This document shows, one piece after another, positions 41,985 to 53,209 of a DNA stretch of 64,000 nt (the stretch's first letter is position 1; the number at the start of each line of letters is the position of its first letter). This DNA comes from Tyto alba (lineage: Eukaryota > Chordata > Aves > Strigiformes > Tytonidae): positions 9,747,752 to 9,811,751 of the forward strand of contig NW_024881301.1 in the NCBI RefSeq assembly GCF_018691265.1. The letters run 5' to 3'. Position numbers and translations under genes: made by a program. Below the pieces are notes generated by a model, which saw only the letters and a list, made by a program, of their open reading frames with translations, was not told where the DNA came from and did not search any database.

Positions 41985-42326
41985 TGTCCTGGGTTTGAGT
42001 GAGTGGGGGGAGGAGGTAGAGATATTGGGAGCAGAACTGAGCCCAGGAAGAAGGGAGGAGTGGGTGGAAGGCATTCTCAAGATGTGGCAATGCTTCTCAC
42101 TGTCCTACTCTGTTAAGTGTTGTTAGTGTCTGTAATAAAACTATGTTCTTTTTTTCTTCCTCTAACGAGTCTGCCTTTTGCCTGTGACCATAATGGGTGA
42201 TCTGCCCCTCCTGGTCCTGTCTCGAATCCCAAGCCTGGCTCATCTGTCACTTCTCATCGCTGGAAGAGAAGGGAGGAGTGAGCTGCTGCGTGGTGTTGGG
42301 CTGCTGACTGGGCTCAAACCACGACA
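41985..42326 (+). mobile_element. Avian endogenous retrovirus LTR, internally deleted copy B
   Basis: Starts TGTCCTGGGTTTGAGTGAGT and ends GGGCTCAAACCACGACA, so both termini are present. After about 20 bp it jumps straight to GGAGGAGGTAGAGATAT, a block found about 700 bp into the full-length copies. At 342 bp it therefore lacks the TATA-like box and most of the GC-rich repeats, but keeps AATAAA (about 42134). Flanks are TATGT and CAGGT (3 of 5 match). Confidence 0.8.
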
Positions 42327-43032
42327 CAGGTGCTTGTTGAGAGTTTTTGATGGTATCCATTCCTTTCTAAGGAATGGAAGGAGCACAGAAGACTCATACA
42401 GCCCTCACTCGATGAGGGACTATTGATTACTTAGTCAATGGCATAGCTCAGGGAAGTGCATCAACTTCTTCAGTCCTGTGGCTGGAGAGTGGCAGAGGCT
42501 GATCAGTCAGCCTGAGAAAACTTAATTTTGCAGGCTTTTTCTGTAAAACTTCATTTGTTTACAAGATTTTTCTAGCAGATGTCAGTTTGCATCCATACGA
42601 CAGCAAGATGTGGCAGAAGAGTATCTGTGTGCAGTTTTGCTGTCTTTTTCAGACTTGCAGATTAAAAATTCACTAGAGGAATAAAAGGCAATTGTTACTC
42701 ATCACCAATCAGGGAACAGTAACAACTGTGAAGCAGAGAAAATGCTCTAGGTTATTACTTATAGTTGAGACTGTCCATGGTACTGGTCTGCACACAGGCT
42801 ACTATATAAAATACTACAGATGCCATGTTGGTCGTGCTCCACAGCCCTCAGGAGAGTGAAACTTTGGTGAACCCTATTTCATAAGGGTCTAAAAGTTCCA
42901 GTATTCGCCCAAAGTAGATAGGATCACATGTCTGTCTATAGGGTGATTGACTGTTGTCCCTCCATTCCAGAAGTCCTTATCAACAGCTCTGTGATAACAA
43001 GGCGTCTTTGTGATCTGTGGTCTGTATGGTGT

Positions 43033-44006
43033 TGGGTTGGGTTTGTGTGTGGCAGCATTTATGGCAGTAGGGGAAGGGGTTACAGTGGTGGCTTCTGTGA
43101 GAAGCTTCTCAAAGCTCCCCTGGCCCCAAGCTGGACCTGTCTGTGGCCAAGGCCGAGCCAATTAGCAACAGTGGCTACACCTCTGAAGTAATGTGTTTAA
43201 GAAGGGGCACCTGAGAGGTGGAGTTGTGAGGGAGATACTTCTGTAAATACTGAGGTCGGCTGAAGAAGGGGTGAGGAGGGGGGTTGCATTGGAGCAGAGA
43301 CTCCCTTGCAGCCCCTGATGAGAAGGCAGGCCATCCCTCTGCAGCCAGCGAAGGTCCATGGTAGAGCAGATGCCAACCTGCAGTCTGTGGAGGACCCCAC
43401 ACTGAAGCAGGTGGCTGTACCTGAAGAAGGCCAGGACTCTGAGGGAAGCCCACGTTGGAGCATTCTGGGAGGACTGCAGCCCACAGCAGGGACCCATGCT
43501 CGAACAGTTTGGGAAAAACTGCAGCCCATGGGAAGGACTCACATTGAGAAACACCCCACACTGGCACAGAGGAAGAGTGTGGGGAGCCCTCCTCTGAGAA
43601 GGAAGGAGCAGCAGAAACAACAGGTGATGAACAGACCACAACCCCCATTCCCTGTCCCCCTGTCCTGCTCAGGAGGAGGAGGCAGAGCAAATCAGGAGTG
43701 AAGCTGAGCCTGAGAAGAAGGGAGGGGTGGGGGAAAGGTGTTTTTAAGATGTGGTTGTGTTTATCACTCATACTCTGATTGGTAAATTAAGTGGTGGTGG
43801 TGATGTTCAAATTAAAACGATATTATTTTTCTTCTCTAATTGAGTCTGTCTTTTGCCCATGACCATAACTGGTGAGTCATCCCTTCCTGTCCTTGTCTCG
43901 ATTGCCAAGGCTTTTATTGTATTTTTCTCCTCCTCAACCCTGAGGGCAAAGGAGTAAGCAAGCAGCTGCTTAGTGCTCAGTTGCCCACTGGGCTTAAACC
44001 ACTACA
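43033..44006 (+). mobile_element. Avian endogenous retrovirus LTR, copy C
   Basis: A 974-bp diverged copy starting TGGGTTGGGTTTGTGTG and ending GGCTTAAACCACTACA, with a perfect 5-bp target duplication GGTGT (43028-43032 and 44007-44011). Same layout as copies A and D: GAGAAGCTTCTCAAAGCTCC, GTTTAAGAAGGGGC, the GGAGCA repeats, and the GAGTCTGTCTTTTGCCCATG end. More diverged than A and D, so older. Solo LTR. Confidence 0.85.
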
Positions 44007-44640
44007 GGTGTTTTCCCCAGAACCTCATGTGAGAGATCACAATTTTAATTGGTGGTGTCTTATCTGATCAGCATTTTAGCCTCAAGAACCCTTTGCACAG
44101 GGCTGAGACTTAAAAGGCACAGTCTGCTACTCTAATTTCACCTCCACTAAAATATTTACCAGTTTGGCAAGACTCCAAAGCAGAAGGAAAGACAGGTGGT
44201 GATGGAATGTATATAAATAGTTTGAAACAAGAAAGATGTATGGAATTTTGTTTCACTTTTCATATCAGGATTTAGAATAGTGAATGCCTTTGTATTAGGA
44301 GAAATCACATGGCCATTCTGAGATCACTGAACTCTAGCACAGTCACAATGACTACTGGTGTACCAACCTGAAAGGAAAGTCCTTCAACATTCTGCCAGGA
44401 AAATACCATCTGGAGTTACCAGTTCTAATTATCTAGCAGGTCTTAATTAGCAAGGGTCATTACATTACATTTTAAGTGCAGAGAGGACACCATAGTAATG
44501 GGCTCTGCTTGACTAATGCTGTGTAGTGACTTATTGTCCTCTCCCAAGAGTTTGGTCATCAGCTGTAATTAAGTCATAAGTAAGGCTACTGATATAGGGA
44601 ACTAACTGCTTTGCAATTTCTTAACAATCCTGTTTACCTT

Positions 44641-45724
44641 TGTCATGGTTTGAGCCTGGTCAGCAGCCAACCACCATACAGACACTCTCTCTCCCTTCTC
44701 TTCCAGCCATAAGAAAAGACAGAGAGCCAGGCTTGGGGTTCGAGATAGGACTGGGATGGGGAAAAAAATCCCCCTTTATGGGCACAAGCAAAAGGCAGAC
44801 TCGTTAGGGGAAGAAAAAAAAAAAAAAGAACATACATTTATTACAGACACTAACAACACTTAACAGAGTAGGACAGTGAGAAGCATTGCCACATCTTGAG
44901 AACACCTTCCCCCCACCCCTCCCTTCTTCCTGGGCTCAGCTCTGCTCCCAGTATCTCTACCTCCTCCCCTCAGCAGCGCAGGGGCAGGGAATGGGGAGTT
45001 CAGTCAGTGCTGCCGCTTCTGCCATGTTTGGTGGGAAGAGCTGCTGGAACTTCTCCTCCTGTTCCATCATGGTCCTCCTCTCACAGGAGACAGTCCTCCA
45101 CAAACTTTCTCTGACATGAGTCCCTCCCATGGGCCACAGCGTTCCCCACACTGCTCCATCATGAGTCACCAACTTTCTCTGACTGGATTCCCTCCCACGG
45201 CTGCAGCCCTTCCCAAGCTGCTCCGGCGTGGGACACCCCCACATGCTGCAATCCTCCCAGCACTGAATTACAGCGCGGGGCTACCTTCTCCCATGAGACC
45301 CTGGCCTTCTTCGGGCACAGCACCTTGATGAACCACGCGGAAGCCACAGGCCATAAATCAATGTCTGCTCCACTGTAGATCTCCATGGGTGGCAGGGGGG
45401 GCTGCCCTGCTGTCTCACCACAGGATACAGGGGGGGTCTCTGCTCCAGCACACCTCCCCCCTCCTTTCTTCCTCCGTTCCTCCACTGACCTTGGTGTTCA
45501 TGCAGCTGCAGCAACTCCTCCTCACAAGTCTGACTCCTCCTCACCACGTCCCTTCTTAAATACGTTATCGCAGAGGCGCAGCTGATTGGCTCAGTTTTGA
45601 TGCAGAGGTGGAGCTGACTTGAAGCTGGGGGAGCTTCGAGAAGCTTCTCACAGAGGGCTACCCCTATAGCCCCATCCCCTGCCACCAAAAAAAAAAAAAC
45701 CCACCACTCACTCAACCCAGGACA
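44641..45724 (-). mobile_element. Avian endogenous retrovirus LTR (about 1.08 kb), copy D
   Basis: Full-length reversed LTR with a perfect 5-bp target duplication ACCTT (44636-44640 and 45725-45729). Minus strand: TGTCCTGGGTTGAGTGAGTG to GCTCAAACCATGACA. It has long stretches shared almost base for base with copy A, which lies about 4 kb away in the same orientation, so these are the youngest insertions of the cluster. Solo LTR; no internal region. Confidence 0.88.
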
Positions 45725-45725
45725 A

Positions 45726-45785
45726 CCTTGAATGTTATTTGGACGCCTTGAATGTTCTTTTGACGCCTTGAATGTTCTTCTGAAA
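45726..45785. repeat. 20-bp minisatellite, three copies
   Basis: Three head-to-tail copies of CCTTGAATGTTCTTTTGACG (first copy TATTTGG variant, last copy TTCTGAA variant). It begins inside the target duplication of the neighbouring LTR. Confidence 0.85.
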
Positions 45786-46280
45786 CTTGTTTATTAGAGA
45801 CTGGTGCCTAAGCTTATCAGGGACTGGTATTCATCAAGGACTGTGTATCAGACACAGGGGCAGATAACAAGAGTAACAGTGCCAGTCTGACCATAAAACT
45901 GGTCAAGAAGCTGCTGAGATCACATAGGAGATCACGTATGAGCTGCTGAGATCACCGAGTATGAAGACAGCATGCATGAATGACTAAAGTTTATCTAAAG
46001 GACAAAAGAGAAAGAAGAAAATAAGACCCCTGAAGAAGTAAACAACCACCAGAGACAGATCTGTGTCTGCACAAACTAACCCCACCTTGCTTATGCATAT
46101 GAATGTTTGTGTTGTGTAGCCCCATGAATATGTATACCTGCACTGCATAAATTTTTGGCAAAATGTGCTGTTGGTGTTCAAGCCAGGAGGAGCAATTCCC
46201 CTTGCATCCAGTGCTGCAATAAACATGCCTGCTTTACAACTCTTTGTGACTTGTAAAGTTTGTTTCCGCGCTTCACTACA
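45786..46280 (+). mobile_element. Possible LTR of a further endogenous retrovirus
   Basis: Ends in an R-U5-like stretch: GCAATAAACATGCCTGCTTT, then TTTGTGACTTGTAAAG and TTTCCGCGCTTCACTACA. It also contains a repeated GCTGCTGAGATCAC unit near 45.91-45.95 kb. The start cannot be fixed and no target duplication was found. Offered as a lead only. Confidence 0.3.
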
Positions 46281-49200
46281 GAGTAGTGAAGAAGGGGAAA
46301 ACTACAGCCAGAGGTTGCACTCTTCAGAGAAGTGTAGGTTTTTTAAGCGGAAAAACGCCAACTTGGAAGATATAAAACTGTAAAGAATTCAGAAAATGGC
46401 AATTCAGCATCACTGAAGATCTCTTCCAATAACCAGCAAAGATCAACCTTTCCCACCCAAATGACTACTCAAGATATTCCTCAGGTGTTTCATTGTGGGT
46501 GCTGAGCACACAAATTCTTAGCCTAAATGCTCCTTAAATCCTAGCTGTCTTTTGTATGCGCTACAACTAGAACTCTGTGATGCAAGCTTACTGAATCTCT
46601 GCATGACAAAGATGCACACTGTGAGAAAGTCAGGACAATGGTTGCTGTGTCCTCATCCCAAAATCTGGAGCGTGGGACAATGCCATGCAGAGACATTTAA
46701 ATGACTAAGAAGTCAGCCAGTCTTGCCTGGCCTTTTGGCTTGGACTTCATGGTGCCGCTGCTACTGGAGCTGGTGATGAAGCCACTCCCTGGCGGTTCAG
46801 GAGAAAGCAGCTATTACTCCAGGGTAAAAGGGAAGAGTGAGAAAAGTGACAAAAGACGAGTTGATAGGACAAGTAAAAGGAGGAAGCAGCCTTCCATAGA
46901 AAAATCACATACTGATGATAGCTACGAAAAAGGCAGTAAGATACTCAAATAAAACCCTGTAGCAGCAACATCAACTTGAACTGAAAAGCATCATGTCCCA
47001 GCCATGCAGTAGGACCTTTTCTGTGACAATGCTATTTATGAAGTTTTCCTGTTTCTTACACATCTTACAGGAGAGAATGATGTATTTTATTCCAGTATTC
47101 ATGACTTGTAAGAGTAGTGTGGTTGGAGGGACTTCTTCAGATGTGGTCTTAAAAAAAAAAAAAAAATCTTTGCAAGCATAACAGCAAGTGTTCTATTAAA
47201 ATATTAATGTTTGAAGACATTAATCTTATAATCCAACAGCCTTTCTACAAATTATAAACTTTGTTTTTCCCAATGTGTATTTGTCAGATACATGTTTTCA
47301 TGTACTTGTTCATTCATGTTTCTTTGTCTCACAAAGGAAGAAAGTTTTTAAGGTTTGGTCCGTCCTCATTCATTTTCCATGAGAGGTGGCTGGTACTCAC
47401 AAGATGCAATGGATTGCTATCAAACTTATTTCATGACCACATTGCATCATTTTGGCTGCAGTCATTTATCTTTCGTGGGTGAATGGCAAGAACTTCTTGC
47501 TAATTCACTTTTCAGACAGGTTCCCTGGTACTGCCATGGTTTCCCTCAAAGACTCCCATGACAATCCTTGGAGAGCTGCCAGGCTAAATCCACCTAGTCT
47601 GGTGCCCTCCTTCCAAATACAGCTTTGGAAAATGATGCAAAAAACTCTACAATGATCAGATATGAGATGACTTGTTTTCCAACTTAAATTCTTCCTACTC
47701 AGTAATATTTGGATATTTTACCCTAATGACAAAGCATATGATTTGCATGTCTCCTGGCAATAATTTAATTATTTATTTTTTTCTAGTTCTTTATCTCCTT
47801 TCTATTCATATAAAGAAAAAATGGTTTTGAATCTCACTAAATTATTAATTCTTGTTATCAGAAAACATATTTCAGAGTACAATCAAATATTTTAATGTAA
47901 AGTATATCTTCCTGTCAGTTCTGCATGTTTTTTAACATAACTCCATGACCCTTCTTATTGCTTTAAAAGCTATACTGGAAGTTCCTGGTTATCTTTCCTA
48001 TTTTTATACTTTTAACTATAATATTTTCTTAGTTCAGAAATCCCAGTCATCTCAGGCACACTTTCCACAAATAGTTATGTCCTATCTGTAGTCATCCGAG
48101 CCATTATTTTAATTGGATTTTAAATGAGCATGTCACATTGTATTTTTGTTAATGAAGTACACAATGAACAGTGAGAATTTACATGAGTTTTACTCACAAA
48201 GCCCAGCTGACAGAGTTAATTTGGACCACAGGAGGGTGAATGAATGGCTCACTGTCCCTCCCCCCCTCCCCCACCATCTCTCCCTGTGTTGCCTTCAATT
48301 TTTAAAAACATTAATTTAATCACTTATCATATTGGTCAGATATCCAGGACCATGGACTGTCTTTACAGTCCTCTCAATTTGACTCACTGGACTGTGTTTC
48401 ACAAATTTTGTCACTCTAGTTGCTCACTCATTTTTTTCAAGTTACTGAGAAATGAAAAAAAAAATACCACATAGCACTTCAGTAACCCACTTCGCATCTA
48501 CGAGGACAATTCACTGTTTATTTCTATTTTTTGTTTTCTGTCTCTCAGATGGTTTTCTGAGTAATGAGGCTGTCATTTCACACCTCAGTGGTTCAAGTAA
48601 TGATGCTGTTTTGTTTCACACCTCAGGGGTTCTCACCAAGGTACTTTTTGTAACGGGCCATGTCAAAGGTCTGTGGACTTCAAAATGCAAGATGCCACAG
48701 GCTCCTCTTCTTAGATACAAAACCTTTGTTACCTTAAGGAAGAGAAGCAATTTTTGTTAGATATTTTGGAATGTGGAGTTTTGTACCTACAAAGCGTACA
48801 TAGGCAGTAGCATCCAGTATTGTTCAATAGACTGTGTCACTGCAACAAGCCCTACTAGAGGAGCTGTGCACTTTATTCAAGTGGCGAAACAGTGATTTTC
48901 ATTTCATGTATACAAAATATTTACTATCTAAAAATGTCCAGTGCTGGAACTTAGTTCATATTCTCCACCAATACAAAGAAATCAGATACTTAACTCATTC
49001 CTTGAATGAAAAAATTAGATACAGGCAGGACATAATGATAAATGCATTCTCACATACGCATAAAAAAGATATTCCTGAGCGTCATCTGAAATATCAAACG
49101 GCAAGATGAACAAATAATTGGTTTTTCTACTGCTACTATTAATTTTGAAAAATATCATGGCATCTGGCTTTAAAATCCAGTAGGTCAATATAAGCAATAT

Positions 49201-50870
49201 TCCTTTTTCCAGCAAAGTAAGTTCTTTTCCATGAGGACTGAAAATGATTACTCAGTTGTTGACAGAACAAAATACGTCACACTGCAGAATTAAAACTTTG
49301 CATCTGCAGGCACTCTTTAAACCAGTTTGTAGATAGGCTTAATAATGTGGGCCTTATTTTCATGCAAGTGAAGTGCCTGCATTTCAGTTAGAACTATCCT
49401 TTCCCTGCCTTGGCATATTCATTTTGAAACTAGATTAAATAATTCACCATTTTTTCCCCCACCAAAGTAGTTAGTATTCAAAAATGGAAGTGCTGTCTCA
49501 AGTCTAGAAATACTTTACAAGTATGCTTAAAAACAGAATCCTGTTTAACCTCATAAATTAAAGAGGTTTGTCACTAAGTCATCATTTAGAGGGGCTCTGA
49601 ATCACAGCCTATATAAAAATTCTCAAGAGACCCTTCCTCGCTTAACTGGGTAGCACAAATGCTCTTTGTTCTCACAAAACTCCGCAGTGCTCATTTCCAC
49701 TATGCAATTTGCTTTCTCGTAGTGTAACTGCATGAACCTGAGTTCTTGCATGATGAGGTTTTTTGTCTGTCGTCATAATCCTTTCCTTACAAAGCTAAGA
49801 GTCCTTAAAACAGAAGCAGCTGCACTCTTCTGAGCATTCCTGCTTGAACCTTTTCTAGACAAGCACGACAGAGTACGCAAAAGGGGGATTGTGTTCTTCG
49901 GCCAGTTTTCTCTTGCATTTCATATTCCTATCCTAAGAAGACTACACAGCCGATGTAACCCTTGAGCACTGTTAAATGAGAGATCAGTGAACATGCAGTT
50001 TTGTACCAAGAAAGCCTGAAAGAAATAAATTTACAATTGCGGGGAGAGGGGAGGAGGTGAGGGGGAGGTGGGTGTTGGGGGGAATATATTTTTTGAGGGC
50101 CGAAGTGTCCAGCCATATGTCTTCTAGATCTCAATCTGTACAAGCAGTTGTATCAGACGTCACCCTCAAATTAAAGAGTGACTACAAATAAAAATGTTTC
50201 CACTTACAACATTTGAGTATTCTTCCACGAGTCTTCTCTCAGAAATGACAGCAAATACTAAGGAAACTCTTTAAAGTGTTATGCTGCACTGACAGTACTG
50301 AAAGGCTATGCATAAACTCAGAATGCAAGAACAACACACAGCATGAAAGCATGAACTGCAAGTACAAGAACACACAAAACTCAAAACACATTGAGCATCT
50401 CCGGGCTGACCCCATCAGAAGCATTACCTGCACCTTCCAGAAACCTGAACAAATCAGTGGTGGTTACTGAAATTTCCTTCTCTAAGCTCGTTTATAAAGT
50501 GTATCCCAACTACGTCCCTGTTGTTTATGACAGGAGGAAAAGCTGTTAGTCTACCCTACAGCTGTAGATGAATCAAAAGATCCTGAGTTTCCTGACAAGT
50601 ATGTTTCCCTGGCTCCTTAAAGACTGTTAAAACTGGTTTTCTTTCTTTAATTATTTCAACTGCAGTTTTGCAGCTACTCTAGTGCAACCATTTTCTTGTA
50701 ATGGCCCAGTGCAAAAGTCGTAATGGTTCTGCACCTACAAAAAAACTTCATTGAAGTTTGAATTGACATCCGATTTTTAAGACTGAAGACAATACATCAA
50801 CTCTTCCTTTCAGAGGAGGAAAACGTTTCACGCATTAAACGCTAAAAAGAATAAACAACATCTTATGGGT
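46281..50870. other. Intergenic, no recognisable gene
   Basis: AT-rich sequence upstream of SMCHD1. Small ORFs are present but none shows a family I know. A G-rich tract lies at 50038-50086. It may contain distal regulatory DNA or a non-coding transcript that cannot be seen in sequence. Confidence 0.5.
50038..50086 (+). repeat. G-rich tract with G-quadruplex potential
   Basis: Runs of GGGG, GGGG, GGAGG, GGGGG, GGTGGG and GGGGGG within 50 bp, separated by short loops, in an otherwise AT-rich stretch about 0.8 kb upstream of the SMCHD1 CpG island. Confidence 0.6.
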
Positions 50871-51510
50871 CCCGACTGATTTCGAGGCAGGCCTGGCAGG
50901 GCTTCACGCCTGCGGCCTGGAGCCGCTCCCAGGGGCGGGCGCAGCCCTGCAGCACCGGCCGCCGCCACCTGCGCCGCTGTCCGCCGTTCGGCGGGAGCCC
51001 GCGGGCAGCCCTGCCCACGCCTCGGGGCCCACGCCCCGCCCACGCGCAGAACCGGCGGCGAGAGGCGGCCTCGGGCGCGTCAACCGCGGGAGCGGGTGCG
51101 GCGGCCGAACGCAGCACGCGGCCCTACGGTTGAGGCCGCCTGCGCGGCGGCGGCGGCGGCAGCAACAGCAACGCGTCCCGCCCCGCCGCGCCGAGCGGCG
51201 GAAGTACCGCAGGGCGGCAGCCGCGCACCGTCGCCGCGGGTCGCTTTTGCTTCCAGGTCGCTCGGTCCCGCCCCGCCCCCAGCAGCGGCGCCACCACAGC
51301 CGCCGCCTCCCTCCGCCTCGGGGACCGCCGCTGCCTCGGCCTTCCTCCGGGCTCCTCCTCCTCCTCCTCCTCCTTCCCCGGCCGGGGCTTCCGGGGAAGT
51401 GCCAGGCGGGGGAGCTCGCGGGCCAACCGATAGGTACCGCGGCCGCTGCTGCTGTTGCCGCCGCCGCCGCCGCCATCGCTGCGGGACGGTTTCCGTCTCC
51501 TCGTCTCCCC

Positions 51511-51521
51511 AAGATGGCAGC
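51511..51521 (+). promoter_or_regulatory. SMCHD1: YY1-like site overlapping the SMCHD1 start codon
   Basis: AAGATGGCAGC overlaps the initiator ATG. It resembles the YY1 consensus AAGATGGCGGC with one change. Confidence 0.4.
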
Positions 51522-51693
51522 GGCGGCGGGAGGCAGCCGTGCAGCTCGCAGGCCGCTGCTGCTGACCTCTCGCGGCAGCGGGGACCGCACCGTCTTTCTC
51601 TTCGACCGGCGCCGAGAGCAGGCGGATCCGGACGAGAAAGTGCTCAGCTACGGCAAGGACAACTACCGCGGCTTCCGCAGCGCCGTCTGCCAG
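51514..51693 (+). CDS. SMCHD1: SMCHD1 coding exon 1 (partial gene)
   Basis: SMCHD1 is a non-canonical SMC protein with an N-terminal GHKL ATPase and a C-terminal hinge, acting in X inactivation, imprinting and repeat silencing in mammals. Only the first 60 codons lie in the window: MAAAAGGSRAAR, then DRTVFLFDRR and YRGFRSAVCQ, which match human MAAA, HRTVYLFDRR and YAGFRACVCQ. The donor is GCCAG|GTACCG, phase 0. The ATG has a purine at -3 and G at +4, and no closer in-frame alternative fits. The residues between the conserved blocks are poorly conserved. The next exon was not found before the window ends. Confidence 0.93.
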
Positions 51694-51950
51694 GTACCGG
51701 GGGCCGGGGGGGGGAAGGGGGAGCGCGGCGGCGGCGTTAACGCCCCCCCCCCCCCCCCCCGCGCCGGCAGGGGCAGCCGCCGCCGGGCCTCGTGGCGCCG
51801 CTGGGGTGGGCGGGGGGCGGGTGGCCAGCACGTGCCGTGGACCTACGTGCGAGGATCGGGGACGGGGGAACGGGGACACGGCCCCGGCGGCGCGCGCGCC
51901 CGCCCAACCGGGGGACCGTGGAGCGGTGGCGGCTTCGTCCTGCGTGTTTC

Positions 51951-51982
51951 CCCCCCCCCCCCCCCCCAAAAAAAAAAAAAAA
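51951..51982 (+). repeat. Homopolymer C then A tract
   Basis: Seventeen or so C followed by about sixteen A. Such tracts are prone to length error in sequencing and to slippage, so the exact length should not be trusted. A second C run lies near 51744-51760. Confidence 0.85.
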
Positions 51983-53209
51983 ACAAACAAAAAGAAACAC
52001 AAGACAGAAAAAACTTTGTTGGCGGGACAGGCGGGCGCTCGTCGAGCAGGGGCCGCGCCTGCCGCCTTGGTGTCCCCTTCCCCCGGGCCCTGCCGCGCTG
52101 AAAAGGCGCGGCCGGGTTGGCGGGCAGGCGGGCGGCCGGGAGCAGCCCCTGGCGGCGGGCGGGGGAGGCGCGGGCGGCTCGGCAGCTCCCCCGCGCGGGG
52201 AAGCGGCGGCGGCGCGGGTCGGCGGCCTCGGGCGCGGCGCGGCGCTCCGGCCGGCCCGGCCCGCGGCCTTTCTGCTGTCCAAGGTGTTGGCGGTAAGCGC
52301 CCGGCCTTTCCCGCCGCCGGGCCCCAGGCTGCCTCCGGAGTGCGCGGCGCTGGCTGCCGTGTCAGTGCTTTACCTGGCTGGTTCTTTGCTGCCTCGTCTG
52401 CCCTTTCGGTTCTCTTCCCTTTCGTCGCACAAAACAAAAAGTGACTGTGCCTTCGGGTTTCCTGGAGGTGGAGATTTCTTCCGAAGTGCGGGCTGTTTAC
52501 TTTGGTTTGCCAGTGATACCGGTAGGCATCGCCCATTTTCTGCCATGGTTTCGTTTCCTGGAGGAGGAATAAATGCTGTAAACTTGTTAGCTGCCCACGT
52601 ATGTTTTATATTGTGAAGTGTCCAGGAAAGTCAGCTGTAAACTGTGCACTAATCTCTGATAAAGCATGCTAGTTTAATTTCTTTATCCAGTGTGATTTGC
52701 ACTTTGTTCTCTAGGATATAAATTCTTGGGACAAATTGCTTCGTTGGTACCATGTCTGAACAGTGTTTAATGTAGTGGTTTCCTACTGTGATGGAAGCTC
52801 TGAGTTGTTAATGACAGCAGGAATAGTTGTCACACATGATAATCTCCTCCTTGCATGGTTCTACCTCAGTGTTTAAAATGACATATTCATATTCTGTTAG
52901 AGGTACCGAATCTGTGCGACAACTTCTGGTCCTACTTCTCAACAGTAACTTGGCTATGGAGTGGCAGCACATCCCTTGATCTGGCCAGAGCCTCTAAAGT
53001 TCAGGAGAGTGGAAGAAACAAGTAACTGAATGGAATAAAAAAATCTGTACTTTATGCAGTGTAACATTCTGAGAGGTTAGACAACGGGGTGAGTTCATGG
53101 CCTTCTAAGAACCAAATCCTACTTAACGCATCATTATAGGGCTCATATCTTCTATGAGGAATAAGTATGACATGATTTTCACCAGTAGTTGTCTTGATGG
53201 ATCCCATCT

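Larger units (their letters stand above)
50880..52420. promoter_or_regulatory. SMCHD1: CpG island and promoter of SMCHD1
   Basis: About 1.5 kb of very GC- and CpG-rich DNA centred on SMCHD1 exon 1, with GGC/GCC trinucleotide runs (for example near 51125-51160 and 51456-51475). Large overlapping ORFs here on both strands reflect low stop-codon density, not genes. No TATA box is evident. Confidence 0.9.

Noticed and set aside
43162..43771. 159- and 198-codon minus ORFs
   Set aside because: They run antisense through LTR copy C. The repeats of the LTR produce open frames in several phases.
46701..46952. 83-codon plus ORF with a basic, lysine- and serine-rich end
   Set aside because: No family recognised, no splice context and no neighbour. 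A chance ORF of this length is common in such DNA.
51124..52536. 470-codon minus ORF, with 323-, 274-, 228-, 214- and 212-codon ORFs on both strands
   Set aside because: They lie in the SMCHD1 CpG island, where high GC removes stop codons in all frames. They are rich in Ala, Arg, Gly and Pro and run through homopolymer tracts. Only the first 60 codons from 51514 fit a known protein.
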